From positions 78,735,688-78,799,687 of the forward strand of contig JBANSL010000013.1 in the NCBI GenBank assembly GCA_037127255.1: 64,000 nt of DNA, read 5' to 3'. The translations under genes were made by a program, and so were the position numbers. Positions 36,601 to 48,100 of the stretch are shown piece by piece. The notes under the pieces are model-generated. The model saw only the letters and a list, made by a program, of their open reading frames with translations. It made no database searches and was not told where the DNA came from. Numbering within the stretch: position 1 is the first letter of the stretch; the number at the start of each line of letters is the position of its first letter. The DNA comes from Persicaria tinctoria. Taxonomy: Eukaryota > Streptophyta > Magnoliopsida > Caryophyllales > Polygonaceae.

Positions 36601-36962
36601 GGCCTCTGGATCTAACATGGCGGGAAGAGAGAGTTAAGATCCCAACTTCACCAATTTAATTACGGCTCGAATTTGAATGGTTGATCATATTTTGACCCGG
36701 CTCTGCCGTGGCACCCACTTTGTATTATGCTTTACTTCCGCTATTTGTGTGACCTTTGGTTTTCCACGCTTAGACTTATGACAGGTACAGGGGACTTCCC
36801 CGGGGATTCCAACGATCCCTTCGAATTTTGGGTATGAAATCCCACTTTAAAATGTTAGGATAGAATTTCAAACCTTCAACCTGTACTCGGGGCGCAAGAT
36901 CCTAACGAGGGGTTTCATCCCTCGAAACGTAACCCGGGAATCATAATCCCGGGCCGTTACAT
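33663..36962 (+). repeat. 3.3-kb solo LTR, probably Ty3/gypsy
   Basis: It begins TGTAAAGGCTCGGATTTTTA and ends AATCCCGGGCCGTTACA, TG...CA ends that also form an inverted repeat. It is flanked by a perfect 5-bp duplication TCGGT (33658-33662 and 36963-36967). No gag or pol sequence is present, so this is a solo LTR left by LTR-LTR recombination. Length and termini resemble plant Tekay/Del-type gypsy LTRs, but the superfamily is inferred. A GC-rich block (34480-35060) gives several overlapping but unrecognised frames. DNA between 33113 and 33657 is AT-rich decayed Helitron-like sequence. Confidence 0.88.
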
Positions 36963-36967
36963 CGGTG

Positions 36968-37320
36968 ATAAATTATGACAAAAATATAAATATTGTGATA
37001 ATATAAAAAGATACTCCGTAAGTTTTCTTTATTTAATTTGACCAAAATTTGATCCAAAATTTCACGGTGCAATTGGGTACTTTGTAGATAAAGATTATGT
37101 TAACTAAATGGTAGGTTTTATATAGTTTTATAGCCACTTAATATATTGGTTTAAAAAGATAAGTTTTCTGCCTAACTATATTCGTTTATTAATTGATGTG
37201 GCCCAAAAATATAATACCGTTTTAATCCAGAAAATGACACGCAATAAAAAATAATCCCGTTTAATCCAGAAAATTCCGTGGCAGCGAGGTCGCTTCAGCG
37301 GTCTCTGTTTTAGTATTTTA
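36968..37320 (-). mobile_element. 5' end part of a Helitron-like element
   Basis: It contains the family's internal sequence (cccaaaaatataatacc, aatcccgtttaatccag). It ends GCGGTCTCTGTTTTAGTATTTTA immediately before CTAG of the next element at 37321, so the two lie head-to-tail. The solo LTR interrupts it on the left. Confidence 0.5.
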
Positions 37321-37397
37321 CTAGTATCGTGGCCCGCGACTTTGCGCGGTTTCTTAAAAATTATATTTTATTACTTCCTTAATTTATTTGTAAACTA

Positions 37398-37634
37398 CTC
37401 CCTCCGTTAATTAAAACTTGACGTTTTACTATTCACGCACGCATTTTTAGGTGTTAAAAACTATATAAAATATCAACTTTTTTAATAATTTTTTTAAATA
37501 ATATCATACTTATTACTATTAAGTATGAATTTATAAAAACAAATTTAAAAAAAAGTTAATATTTTATATAGTTTTTATCGTTCTAAAAAAGCGTGCATGA
37601 ATAGTAAACGACAAGTTTTAATTAACAGAGGGAG
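37398..37634. mobile_element. Stowaway (Tc1/mariner) MITE, copy 2
   Basis: 237 bp, CTCCCTCCGTTAATTAAAAC to TTTTAATTAACAGAGGGAG, between TA duplications (37396-37397 and 37635-37636). Same family as 30068-30305; ttgacgttttactattcacg is shared. Confidence 0.93.
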
Positions 37635-39849
37635 TATTAATTTTTATTAAATTATAAAGATTAACATTATTTCAATGAATCTTTATTCTTGAAGTTTTCA
37701 ATTAATCATAAACTAAACTAACCTTCTTTTCATTTAAAATCAATATATGGCTAGCAAATATAAATAAATTACTTCGTAACAACTTTAAAAAAAAAGATAA
37801 ATATTCATTACAATATCATGTATGATAAAGGGTAAAGTGATAAATCTATGCTGGAAAAATAATTAAATATATAATTTATATTATATTTAATCATATGCAT
37901 GTATATTACAAAAAAAAAACATTAATTTTAAATTATATTTCCATCTTCTTCATTTTTTTTCTTTCCAAAGATATTTATTTCTATCTTAGAAGTTTCATAA
38001 TTATCTTTTATTTCTACTAAGGAGCCATCAACTTTCACAAAATGAGCTATCATCGTTTCAAGCTTATTTTTAATTTGTATATTCGGATTAATTTGTATTA
38101 TTATATTATAATCTAAACTCAGAAAAAAATTTAAAAACCTATAACAATACCAGTTCATGAATCATAATTTAAATAAATAATAAGTATAATCTTAGTTAGT
38201 AAAATTTTATCCCATAAGCTATGCCTTTTTAATTAAGAATCATGTCAATTAATGAATATAATACGAAATAAGTTTTATGAAACCTCTGCACAAGATTTTC
38301 AATCACATGTTAATTCTTTAATTGAAAAAGTCTTTATCATTAGTTAAAAATAATATGGAGTCTAAAATTTAGGTTTTATTGAGTTTTATAAAAATGTATT
38401 TTTACTTGAACCAAATCTTTCAAATTTGCCCTTGTACATCTATTTTAAGCCACGCTCCAAGGGCAAGGTAAAAAAATTTGACACGCTCCAATCCAAGCCC
38501 TTGGTGTACCATATTAGGCATGGATACAATATTAGGCATGGTTTAAAAAAAAAACTCAAGAGCATCTCTAAAGCACCGCTTATTCTCGATTACACGGAGA
38601 CATAGTAAAAAAAAAATGTCGGCATGAATAATATTAGATAGATTTATCTAGAACGATAAGTTTTATACCTTATTAAGATATAATATTGAATATTTATTAA
38701 AAAAATCTAATCTAATTTAAGATATAAGGTTATATTAGATAGATTATTGATCTAAAAAGATAAGGATTTTACCTAACTCTATTAACTTATAATATAATAA
38801 TAATATAAAAATAGCTTAATTAATTAGTTACCCTATACCGTACATATTTATCAATTAATATTTTTGGTAAGTATGACTATGAAATATTTTTTAATTTATA
38901 TTTTGTCAATTAACTAAAAAATATATAGATAGATTATGGCTTATATAATATAATCTTCTATAAACTATGACAACATATTATTTTATTTTATTTTTTCCTA
39001 TGATCAACCACAACGCGCCACGTAGGATTTCTTCCCTTAAAATCAACACTAATGTAAGTTTAAGCATATTGGTTTAAAAATAATTTTAAAATATATTTAT
39101 TTCATATATGATATTTTATATACACTTATTTTTTTTTGAAAAATCATAAAGAATAAAATTATAAAAAAAATTTGAATTAAAATCTGGGGTTGATGTTAAC
39201 TTGAATCTTTTAATTTTAATTATTTCTGAAATTTATTCCTTTTTATATAAATAATTAAAAGTTTCTATATTTCTTTTTATAAAAGCTAGGGGTAGATTAA
39301 AGAACGTACTTCAACAAATTATATGTACATTTCATTGGTATTAGAAAATAAAACCATACTATTATACATGAACAAAAGAATTTAAACTTTATCAAATCTT
39401 ATCAAATTAGTCATGGTTACTTTGAATATTATTTTAATCTACATAAAAAACCATATACTCCGTAGTCCGTATAGTATATATTGAGAATTACAATATGAAC
39501 AAAAGAATTTAAATTTTATAGAAATAATATTTTATAGAATTTTTAAAAAATATGGATAAGATTTTCGAATGACCCACTCAAAAGTAATTTCAATTAGCGT
39601 ATAAATATTTTAATTCATATCCTTTTCTTGGTTTTCATACTTTTTTTTTGCCTTTTTGGTCATAAATTTTCATACTTTTTTATTCATAAAGAGTTAGACA
39701 TGAATGAATGCTTACCTCTTTCGAAATCGTGAACAACTCCAACAATCTCAATTGTTCTTTTCACCTATCAGTTTCACGTTTCTTATCAAAGTATAAATCT
39801 TATTATCTTCAAAGACAATTGTGCAAATCAATATCAATATCAATATATA

Positions 39850-41509
39850 TATATACTAAAACAGAGGCGTGGAAATCCGATGTGGCGGGTTTTGGTGCGA
39901 TTCGCTTACGTGTCTTTTTGTGATGCATTCTGACCAGATTTTTTAACACGTCAATTAATGATGATCCAATAAATTTAAGTCGCGTTAGACGATAACCCTA
40001 TCTATTTATACATGTGTCATCCTATATGTCTATTTTAATTAATGATCAAATTAATTTTTAGTATAAATATTCAACCTCATATCTTACTAATCTTATCATT
40101 TTACCTTAAGTTATTTTATAAATATTTTATCTAGCAATCTTATTTAGAAAACTTATCTTTATACTCCACATCTAAGAAATAATCTTTTTAATATAATAAC
40201 TTATTTTTAATATAATTTTAATTAAAAACATTCGTTTTTGGTCCATCAATACTTTGAACAAAGGTTTGAAACAAGAAAAATAAAAAGACGAAAGTTTTTT
40301 TTTTACCTATACATAGATTAAGAAACTTAATTTAATAAAAATTCCTAAATTTTATTATCACCCATGTGTAGCCCTTAATTTGAGAGATGCTTGCTTAGGT
40401 CGATGGCGTGTGAGTTCTTCATGGCTCCATAATCTCAATTCGCCTAATTAATTCATTCTGATTTTTATTAACTATCAATGATCATCAAATGAAAAAAAAA
40501 ATCAAATTATATATTTTTAAAAAATTTATTTAAAAAAAAATATATTTGGTACAAACACCTGTTGTTAAATGAATTCATTATAATATTTGTTAACTTTTTT
40601 TTTTGTGATATATGCTCTTCGAGTATATTGAGAAATAAGATTTGGAAATTAACATATTAAAATAAATAATAATACATATTAAAATGGCTAAAAATTGATA
40701 GAATATATGGGTAGATAGAAATTGGATTTAATTTAATCTTCTAGAATTTTTAAAAGTTTATATTTACTCATTATTATGATCGAAGGATTTTAATCAAGAC
40801 TATATGCATGGTTGAATAAAGATGTGATTTAGTAAATAATATTATCAAATAAAAAATGTATAATAAACGGATGGATAGAAATTAAGGTGGCAATTGATAT
40901 AATATATCCATATTTAACAAAGTTGGGTAAAATCTTGTGAAATTATTTCAATATTTAATGAAATTGGGTAGAATCTTATATTAAGCATGCATATATTGCT
41001 ATATTAATATTTAATATTTTACGCTATATCGATATTTAACGAAATTGGATAAAAATACTACATTTAAGAATAAGTCTTCTTAGCGCTGAAGCTAGCCACA
41101 CATTTGTTAGTACTACCTTATATTCAACCTTATATTTTAATTAGTAAGAAATCTTATCTTTTTATATTAAATAATCTAATACCAACAACTTCATCATAAT
41201 CTATATATATAATCTATATCTATATATCTATATCTATATCTATATATAATAATCTACTAAAACATATGTTTGAAACGAACTCTGGTGCGATTCGAATACG
41301 TGATATTTTTTAGATTAAAATGGTGTTGTATATCCATCTGAATTAAACATACTCTTAATTTAGTTTATGAGTATTAAAAGATATAAAATTTCAACTAAAC
41401 TATTATAACCTTCAAATTTTGGAAAAATAAATACATGAAACATCATTTTGTTTATTAAGAAACCGTTCGTTTCTTAAGAAACCGCACAACGGGCGGGTAG
41501 TAATACTAG
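39850..41509 (+). mobile_element. Helitron-like element(s), plus orientation
   Basis: The 5' terminus ATACTAAAACAGAGGCGTGG lies near 39852. The 3' hairpin end CCGCACAACGGGCGGGT with CTAG lies at 41506-41509. A second 5' terminus (ctactaaaacatatg at 41254) occurs before the same 3' end. So a 260-bp element (about 41251-41509) may be nested in, or have truncated, the longer one. A tatatc microsatellite (41205-41250) precedes the inner terminus. Confidence 0.5.
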
Positions 41510-41812
41510 TATATCAATATAGTAGGCAATTGAATCTCTTCCAATAAATAAACATGAAAAAGATCAACAAATTAATTTGCATGCTAAATAAAAACTAATT
41601 ATAATATTAAATTGCACTTCACAGTACTTCATTCTCCATTCTCCATTACTCATTGAGTAATCAATAATCCCTACATTCTCCATTACTCATTACGTAAAAT
41701 TGCATCAAAAAATTGCAAATCTGTAAATAACCATGATAAAATCAAAATGTAATTAAATTCCTAGGAGGAAATTTAAAACACCCAAAAACAAAAATGATAA
41801 TTAAACAGAAAT

Positions 41813-42016
41813 TGACGGAGAGTTTACCAGATCTAGTTTGAACTAAAATTTGCAAGAAATTTCTTAATCCACCAAACATGGATCTACACTTGAACAAACA
41901 CCAAAAAAGTTTACCGGATCTAGTTTGAACTAAAATTTGCAAAAAATTGACGGAGAGTTTACGCAGAGGCCGTACATCCTCAAGGTATCTACACTTGAAC
42001 AAACACCAAAAAAGTT
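41813..42016. repeat. Interleaved short duplications
   Basis: agtttaccagatctagtttg occurs at 41821 and, with one change, at 41908. tctacacttgaacaaacacc occurs at 41883 and 41988. attgacggagagttta occurs twice as well. This looks like an old local duplication. No gene. Confidence 0.7.
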
Positions 42017-43054
42017 AATATATATTGGTACGAATGATGATACATGGTAACAAATTAATTCCTAATACAAATCAACAAATTTACATTTTACACACACAAA
42101 GCAATAATTGAATCAGAAAAATAATTGTGCATACAATGAGTGATGTACCATGTACCTACTATCCGAAGTCCAAACCCTGAAAGTGAATGTGTTAATCAAT
42201 TAATATATAGAGTTGTATATTTCACTTTAAGATTGATTTTTGTTCATTGTTCCTATCATCCTCCACCTTAAGGATTGATTTTAGTTATTGATGATTTTTT
42301 TAAAAAAAAGATAGGAAAAAACTATTCAACAAAGATTGTTATATAAATAAATTAATGGGAATTTTTTTTCATTGAATTGGTTATTATGTGGTAAAATTTG
42401 GGGTGCAGGTTAAATTAATATGCTACGGCCGGTATTGTGTGGATATATTTTATACTATAGGATTATACATCGATTTCTTTTCCGAAATTTTATTTGAAAA
42501 AAACTAATTAAAAAATAAGGTTACATTTGATAGATTATTGATCTAAAAAGATATGTTTTTTACCCAACTAAATTCGTTTATTAATTGATGTGGGCCAGAA
42601 ATATAATACCACTTTAATCTAGAAAATGCCACGCAGACAAAAATAATCCCGTTTAATCCAGAAAATTCCATGGCAGCGAGGTCGCTTCATCGGTCTTTGT
42701 TTTAGTATTTTAATATAGAATATAGATATAGATATAGATATATAGATATAGATTAGATATATTGAATTGAATTGATATTGATATTGTTTTTCAGTTTTTG
42801 GTCATGATATTGATATTGATGTGAACCCCTTCTCAATTATTCCCAAAAGGAAAAAAAATAAAATCTGAAAGTGGGTATATAAAAATAAAGTCGTTGGCTG
42901 CATCTGCATATTGCAAAGTCTTGTTATTTTTTTTTTCTTCTTTCTTTTTAATAAATTAAACTCTCCGCTTACCAAAAAATAAAAATAAAAATAAAATTAC
43001 AGTCTCCGCCCATAGCTCATAGAGCTTACCTAGGCAAGGAAGTAGTCTTGCGAC

Positions 43055-43187
43055 CTAAGTACAGAGATTTGTCGATCCCAATTCCCAAATGGGTTGAAAT
43101 CCTATATCGCATGTATCACAAAGATCAAAGCCAAATATATATATATATATATAGATTGCAATATATAAAAATTTTATTCGCAAATAT
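43055..43187 (+). promoter_or_regulatory. Probable promoter/5' leader of the complete CRK gene
   Basis: A (TA)n tract at 43136-43153 and tatataaaa at 43162-43170 are TATA-like candidates just upstream of the first ATG. The second is too close to the ATG to leave much leader, so the first is more likely. No W-box or other specific element was identified. Confidence 0.35.
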
Positions 43188-45051
43188 ATGTTGAATTCTC
43201 CAACAATGTCTAAACCATGCATCTTGATCGTCACCATCGTCTTCCTAGCAAGTAGCCTGATTGCAAAACAGGCCATCTCCACCGATTTACCCACCAAACT
43301 CTACCATTATTGCCGCATAAAGCCAGGCAATTACACCACCAACAGCACATACGAGTCGGATCTAAAGACTGTGCTCGTCGGCCTCGAACAACAAGCACTC
43401 TTAACCTCTCCTTACTTCAACAACAGTGCAGGAGGAGGTGAAGAGAAGGTGTACGGCCAATACTACTGTCGTGGGAACGTCGGTCCCCAGCTCTGCAGCA
43501 ACTGCGTCCAGGCAGCCGCGAAGTCCATCCTAGCTGGACTTGTATGGTTCAAGGAGTGCACGCTTTCCTACGACAACCGGCCCACGTTCAATCAAAATGC
43601 AACCAGCGCTTGGCTTGTGACGTATAGTTTACTAAACATCACATACGATCGACAAAAGGTGTTAGGGGTATACAATGACACCATGGACAGGATCATAAAA
43701 GAGGCCGCGTATGGACACGACCTTCGTCGATTCGCGGAGGGGACAGCCAACCTGTCGGAGTCTGAGACGATCTACTGTCAGGTGCAATGCAGTCCCGACT
43801 TGAACGGGACGCTGTGTGATGCGTGTCTCCAGTCAAGTCTACTGACGAGTTTGGAGTTTTGGGGGCCTATCTATTTGTATGTGTTCTACTCCAACTGCCA
43901 GATGATGTACAACATAACAAACACCACTTTGTATAGCATCTCATCGTCTCAACCGCCACCATCACAAACTATAGGTGCGTAGTTACATTTTTTTTGTGTG
44001 TGTGTGACCCAATTGGATCATAGGAATATTTAATGTTTTTATATAAAAGAATAATAATAAATAAATATAAAGAGTATGCAAACAATTAACAAATAAAAAA
44101 GAAGATAGATAGTATATATCAAATTGCTCCAAATCGAGATCCTTCTTTACTCAAATGTAGTAGTCTTATTACCCGTGATTGCGCGGTATTTTAATAAATT
44201 ATATTTTACTATATTTTTAAATTAATTTTTAAATTAATTTTAAAAATAAAGGAAAAAAAAATAAAAGTAGTGGTCTTTTCGCTCATGAAAAAAGAGAAAA
44301 TGGTATTAGATATACCAACCGAACACTAAACCGTGTCAACAAATTAAGATTCTACTTAACTGGCAACTTGTTATACCTTTTGCTCAAATGGTGATTTTTT
44401 GATATATTCTTGCAATTTTGCCCTGAAAAAATCACAAGATTTTATCATTAAGATATTTTAATAAGCAATACCCCATAAAAAAAAAATATAAGACTTTTTA
44501 GGTAATAATATTTTTCTTCTTCTTTCAACTATATCTTCGCTTTCGTTATATAAAATTGATCAATATTTGGTTTTGGTTACAACCTATATAGTTACGTATT
44601 AATTAAAGAGGAAGATAAAGGAGATAAGTACTGATATATATCTTCAACACAACACATGTATATATATTGGTGATAAGATTATATTATTTCATTGATAATT
44701 AATTACTGATAAAATATTATCTTTAGATATAATGAATTACCATAACTAATTTTAATGTCTAAAGATAAAATAACTCAAGGTAAAATGTTTATAAAATAAT
44801 TCTAGGTAAAATGTTTATAAAATAATTCTAGGTAAAATGATAGATTTTGTAACCATGGATATTTATATTAAAAAATAAATTTAATTATTGAAATTCCGCG
44901 TAGATAAATTGATTAAATAGTTGTATGACATGGATTAAATTGATTAGACATTCATTAATTGACGTGTCAAAAAAACTTGGTTAGAATGCACCAGAAAAGA
45001 CAAGTTAGCAAATCGCACCAGAGCCCGCCACATAGGATTTCAACCCCTCTG

Positions 45052-45145
<94 letters not shown>

Positions 45146-48100
45146 GTTTACTTCAAATGTAAAAAGTTCTTAAAGTGTAAAATATGCTTATTGTGTAAAA
45201 TTTGTTAATGGGCCTAATTTAATTACTATTGGGCCTAATTTAATTACTAATGGGCTTAATTTAATTACTAATGGGCCTAATTCCATGAGTAGGATGTCTG
45301 CCCCCCCCGCCCATGCGTGTGCCCCCCCTTGGCCCCCCCTTCTCGGACCCGTTTTTTTTTAAATTTTTTAAAAAAAAAATAATTTTTTTTTTTTTTTTGC
45401 CCAGAATTTTTTTTTTCGTGATAGCACTTTCTGCTGTGCAAGTATAACTTGCTTTTGTGCACATATAACATCTTATTGTGCAAATATAAGTTTATTTTGT
45501 GCAGACAAATAATTCATTATGGGATAAATAGGTAAATGCGCATATTTCAATTATAAATTTTTTAAATTGAAATATGTTTAATTTATGGGTAAATTGGTAA
45601 AAATGTCTATTTTTATGGGTAAATGCACTTTTTCCCGTTTTCGATACCTTTTGTGCAACTGTGGAGTGCATTTGTGCAACTGTGGAGTGCATTTTTGCAA
45701 CTGTGGAGTGCATTTGTGCAACTGTGGAGTGCATTTGTGCAACTGTGGAGTGCATTTGTGCAACTGTAAAGTGCATTTGTGCAACTTTAATTGTGCAAAT
45801 TTAAAGTATGATACAATTGTGCAAATTTAAACTACAATTGTGCAAAAGTAAGATACAATTGTGCAGATGAAAAATACAATTGTGCAAATGTAAGATCATA
45901 ATGCGCATTAATAAGTCAAAAGATGTGCTTTTGAAATCGATGTTTTAATTTTGTTTTTTTTTTACTTTTGAGAGTTTGGTTTCACCTCTCGGATAATTTA
46001 GGTTGATAAATGTAAGTTTGAAATCGATTTTTTAACGTATAAGCTTTTAAAATTAAAGTGCATAAATAAGATTAAAATGTGTATAATTAAGGTTAAAAAG
46101 TGCATAACTTAGATTATAATGTGCATGATTATAACAATTTGCGATTGTTGCGCTCTTGTCTATTATGTAACCTATGTGGGATTTGAACCCACATCTTTTG
46201 TGCAAACGCACATTGCTCTACCAATTGAGCTAATAGGCTAAATGATGATTTTTATGCTAAAATAGAAGAACTTAATCGACCTAAAGCATATTGCAATAAA
46301 ATTATAAAATTCAATTAGCTCATGATTCACAAACAATTTGACAATGCTATAAACATGAAATTAGCTCCAAATCAACCCAACAACACAACCATATCATCAA
46401 TTTAAGTCAATTTTGCTTTTGGCAAAAAGCCCCAAATTCTAAAACATATCGCAATCTAAAATTATAAAATTCAATTAGCTCATGATCCATAAACAATTTG
46501 ACAATGATATGAACATGAAATTATCTCAAAATCAACCCAACAACACAACCATATCATCAATTTCAATCAATTTGGCTTTTGGCAAAAAACCCCAAATTTT
46601 AAAACATATCGCAACCTAAAATTCTAAAATTCCATTAGCTCATGATCCATAAACAATTTGACAATGATATGAACATGAAATTAGCTCAAAATCAACCCAA
46701 CAACACAACCATATCATCAATTTCAATCAATTTGGCTTTTATCAAAAAGCCCCAAATTCCGCTCCTAAATCAAACCCTAGGTTTTCAATCTCAACCTAAA
46801 TCATTCAAACAATCCAAATAACTGTAATAAAGAAGTTTAGAGTTAGAAATCATACCAAATTCGAGTGGAAACAAGGAGAAAAATCGGAATTTCGAAGGTA
46901 TTCCGAGCCAAAAGGATCGATTAGCGTTGTTGGGAAGATGGCTCGGTGTGGGCTCGGCTGGGCACGGACCAAGGGGGTTCCGGGCTCGGGGGGTGCGCCT
47001 GAGGGAGGAGGTTCGAGGGTGGTGTGGCTGGTGGGTCAAAGGTGGCTCGACGGGCTTCCATAGGTGAAGATGTCCAACCAGGCGGGTGCACCTGAGGGAG
47101 GAGGTTCAGGGCTTGCTGGGTGCGGCTGCAGGGCTCGAACCAGGCGGGTGCCGGGCTCTGGAGGTGCGCACAGAGGTGGGCTCGAGTGCGGCTAGGGGCT
47201 CGTGGCCGGCGGCGGCTCGAGGTGGGTGTGGGAGTCCGGGGAAGAAGGCGATGCTGGCTGCTGGCCGGGAGAGAAGGTCGGGAGAGAGAGCGCGCCTGTA
47301 TATTGATTAAAAAAATAAATTTTACACGTTAAGCGGATTTTACACGTTAAGGAGTTTTTACATTTTAAAGCTTCCCTATATTTATATATATATATAGATA
47401 TATAGATATAGATATATAGATATATTGATTGATTCATACCCTTCATTTTATAATTAATCCATTTAAAAATATAAGTCCTTTGACTTTCAGTATGTTTTTA
47501 AAGACCTAAAAATTATACTATAAAATAATTATATTGTTATTAGTTTTTTTTACATGGTTTCATACATAGTACTAATAAGTATAAATTTATGTAAAAAAAA
47601 ATATTTTATATAGTTTTTGGCTCCTTAAAATAGTACTAATGAAAGGATTTATATTTTTAAATGGAGGTAGTATGTCATATATTTCTCTATATCTGCGATC
47701 ATGGGTGGAGCTAGGGAGATGGCCGGGGTTGCTCAAGCCCCCTCCGGTAGGGGTGTGCAGAAAAACCCGAAACCGAAAACACGACACGAAAACACGACAC
47801 GAAAAAACCCGAAACCGAAAAAACACGACACGAAAATGACACGAACCGAGAAAACACGGCTGTAAACGGTTCGTGTTCGGATCGGGCATATCCTCTTGTC
47901 GGATACCTGACACGAACCGTTTAATTTTTTTTTTTAATTTTTAATCTGGTGGCATTAGTATTTGTATAAATAAGATCCCCTAAATCACAAAAAGCTCAGC
48001 TAGCTCACTTGGTTCAAGGGAAGCGGGAGGAATGGGCACTGTGGCAATAACTTCAAGTTCGAATCCCTCTACCTTCTCTTTTTTTTCCCCTTAAATCCTC

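Larger units (their letters stand above)
37321..42712 (-). mobile_element. Helitron-like element with nested insertions
   Basis: The plus strand opens CTAG, spacer, GGCCCGCGACTTTGCGCGG. A matching 5' terminus, TCGGTCTTTGTTTTAGTATTTTA, lies at 42690-42712 and shares internal sequence with the element ending at 37320. Within it are a Stowaway MITE (37398-37634) and plus-oriented Helitron-like termini (39850-41509). Taking the two ends as one element is an inference. The remaining DNA is AT-rich and gene-free. Confidence 0.4.
45143..47377. mobile_element. MULE-like element in CRK intron 1
   Basis: 2235 bp. The left end AGGGTTTACTTCAAATGTAA and the reverse complement of the right end AGGGAAGCTTTAAAATGTAA match imperfectly over about 60 bp (shared: ATGTAAAAA, then TTAAxGTGTAAAAT). 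An 8-bp direct repeat ATATTTAT (45135-45142 and 47378-47385) flanks it, in TA-rich DNA. The interior holds homopolymer C/T runs (45300-45420), a TGTGCAA-based minisatellite, a tRNA-like sequence, three 160-bp repeats and a GC-rich block (46880-47290) whose frames I do not recognise. No transposase was seen. Confidence 0.65.

Noticed and set aside
37928..38158. 76-codon minus-strand frame containing HFVKVDGSLVEIKD
   Set aside because: Considered as a piece of a Helitron replication-protein gene, but it is short, AT-driven and has no confirming motif.
45492..45830. Frames reading CNCGVHL or HKCTPQL repeats, looking like a repeat protein
   Set aside because: They are translations of a 21-bp minisatellite and appear on both strands.
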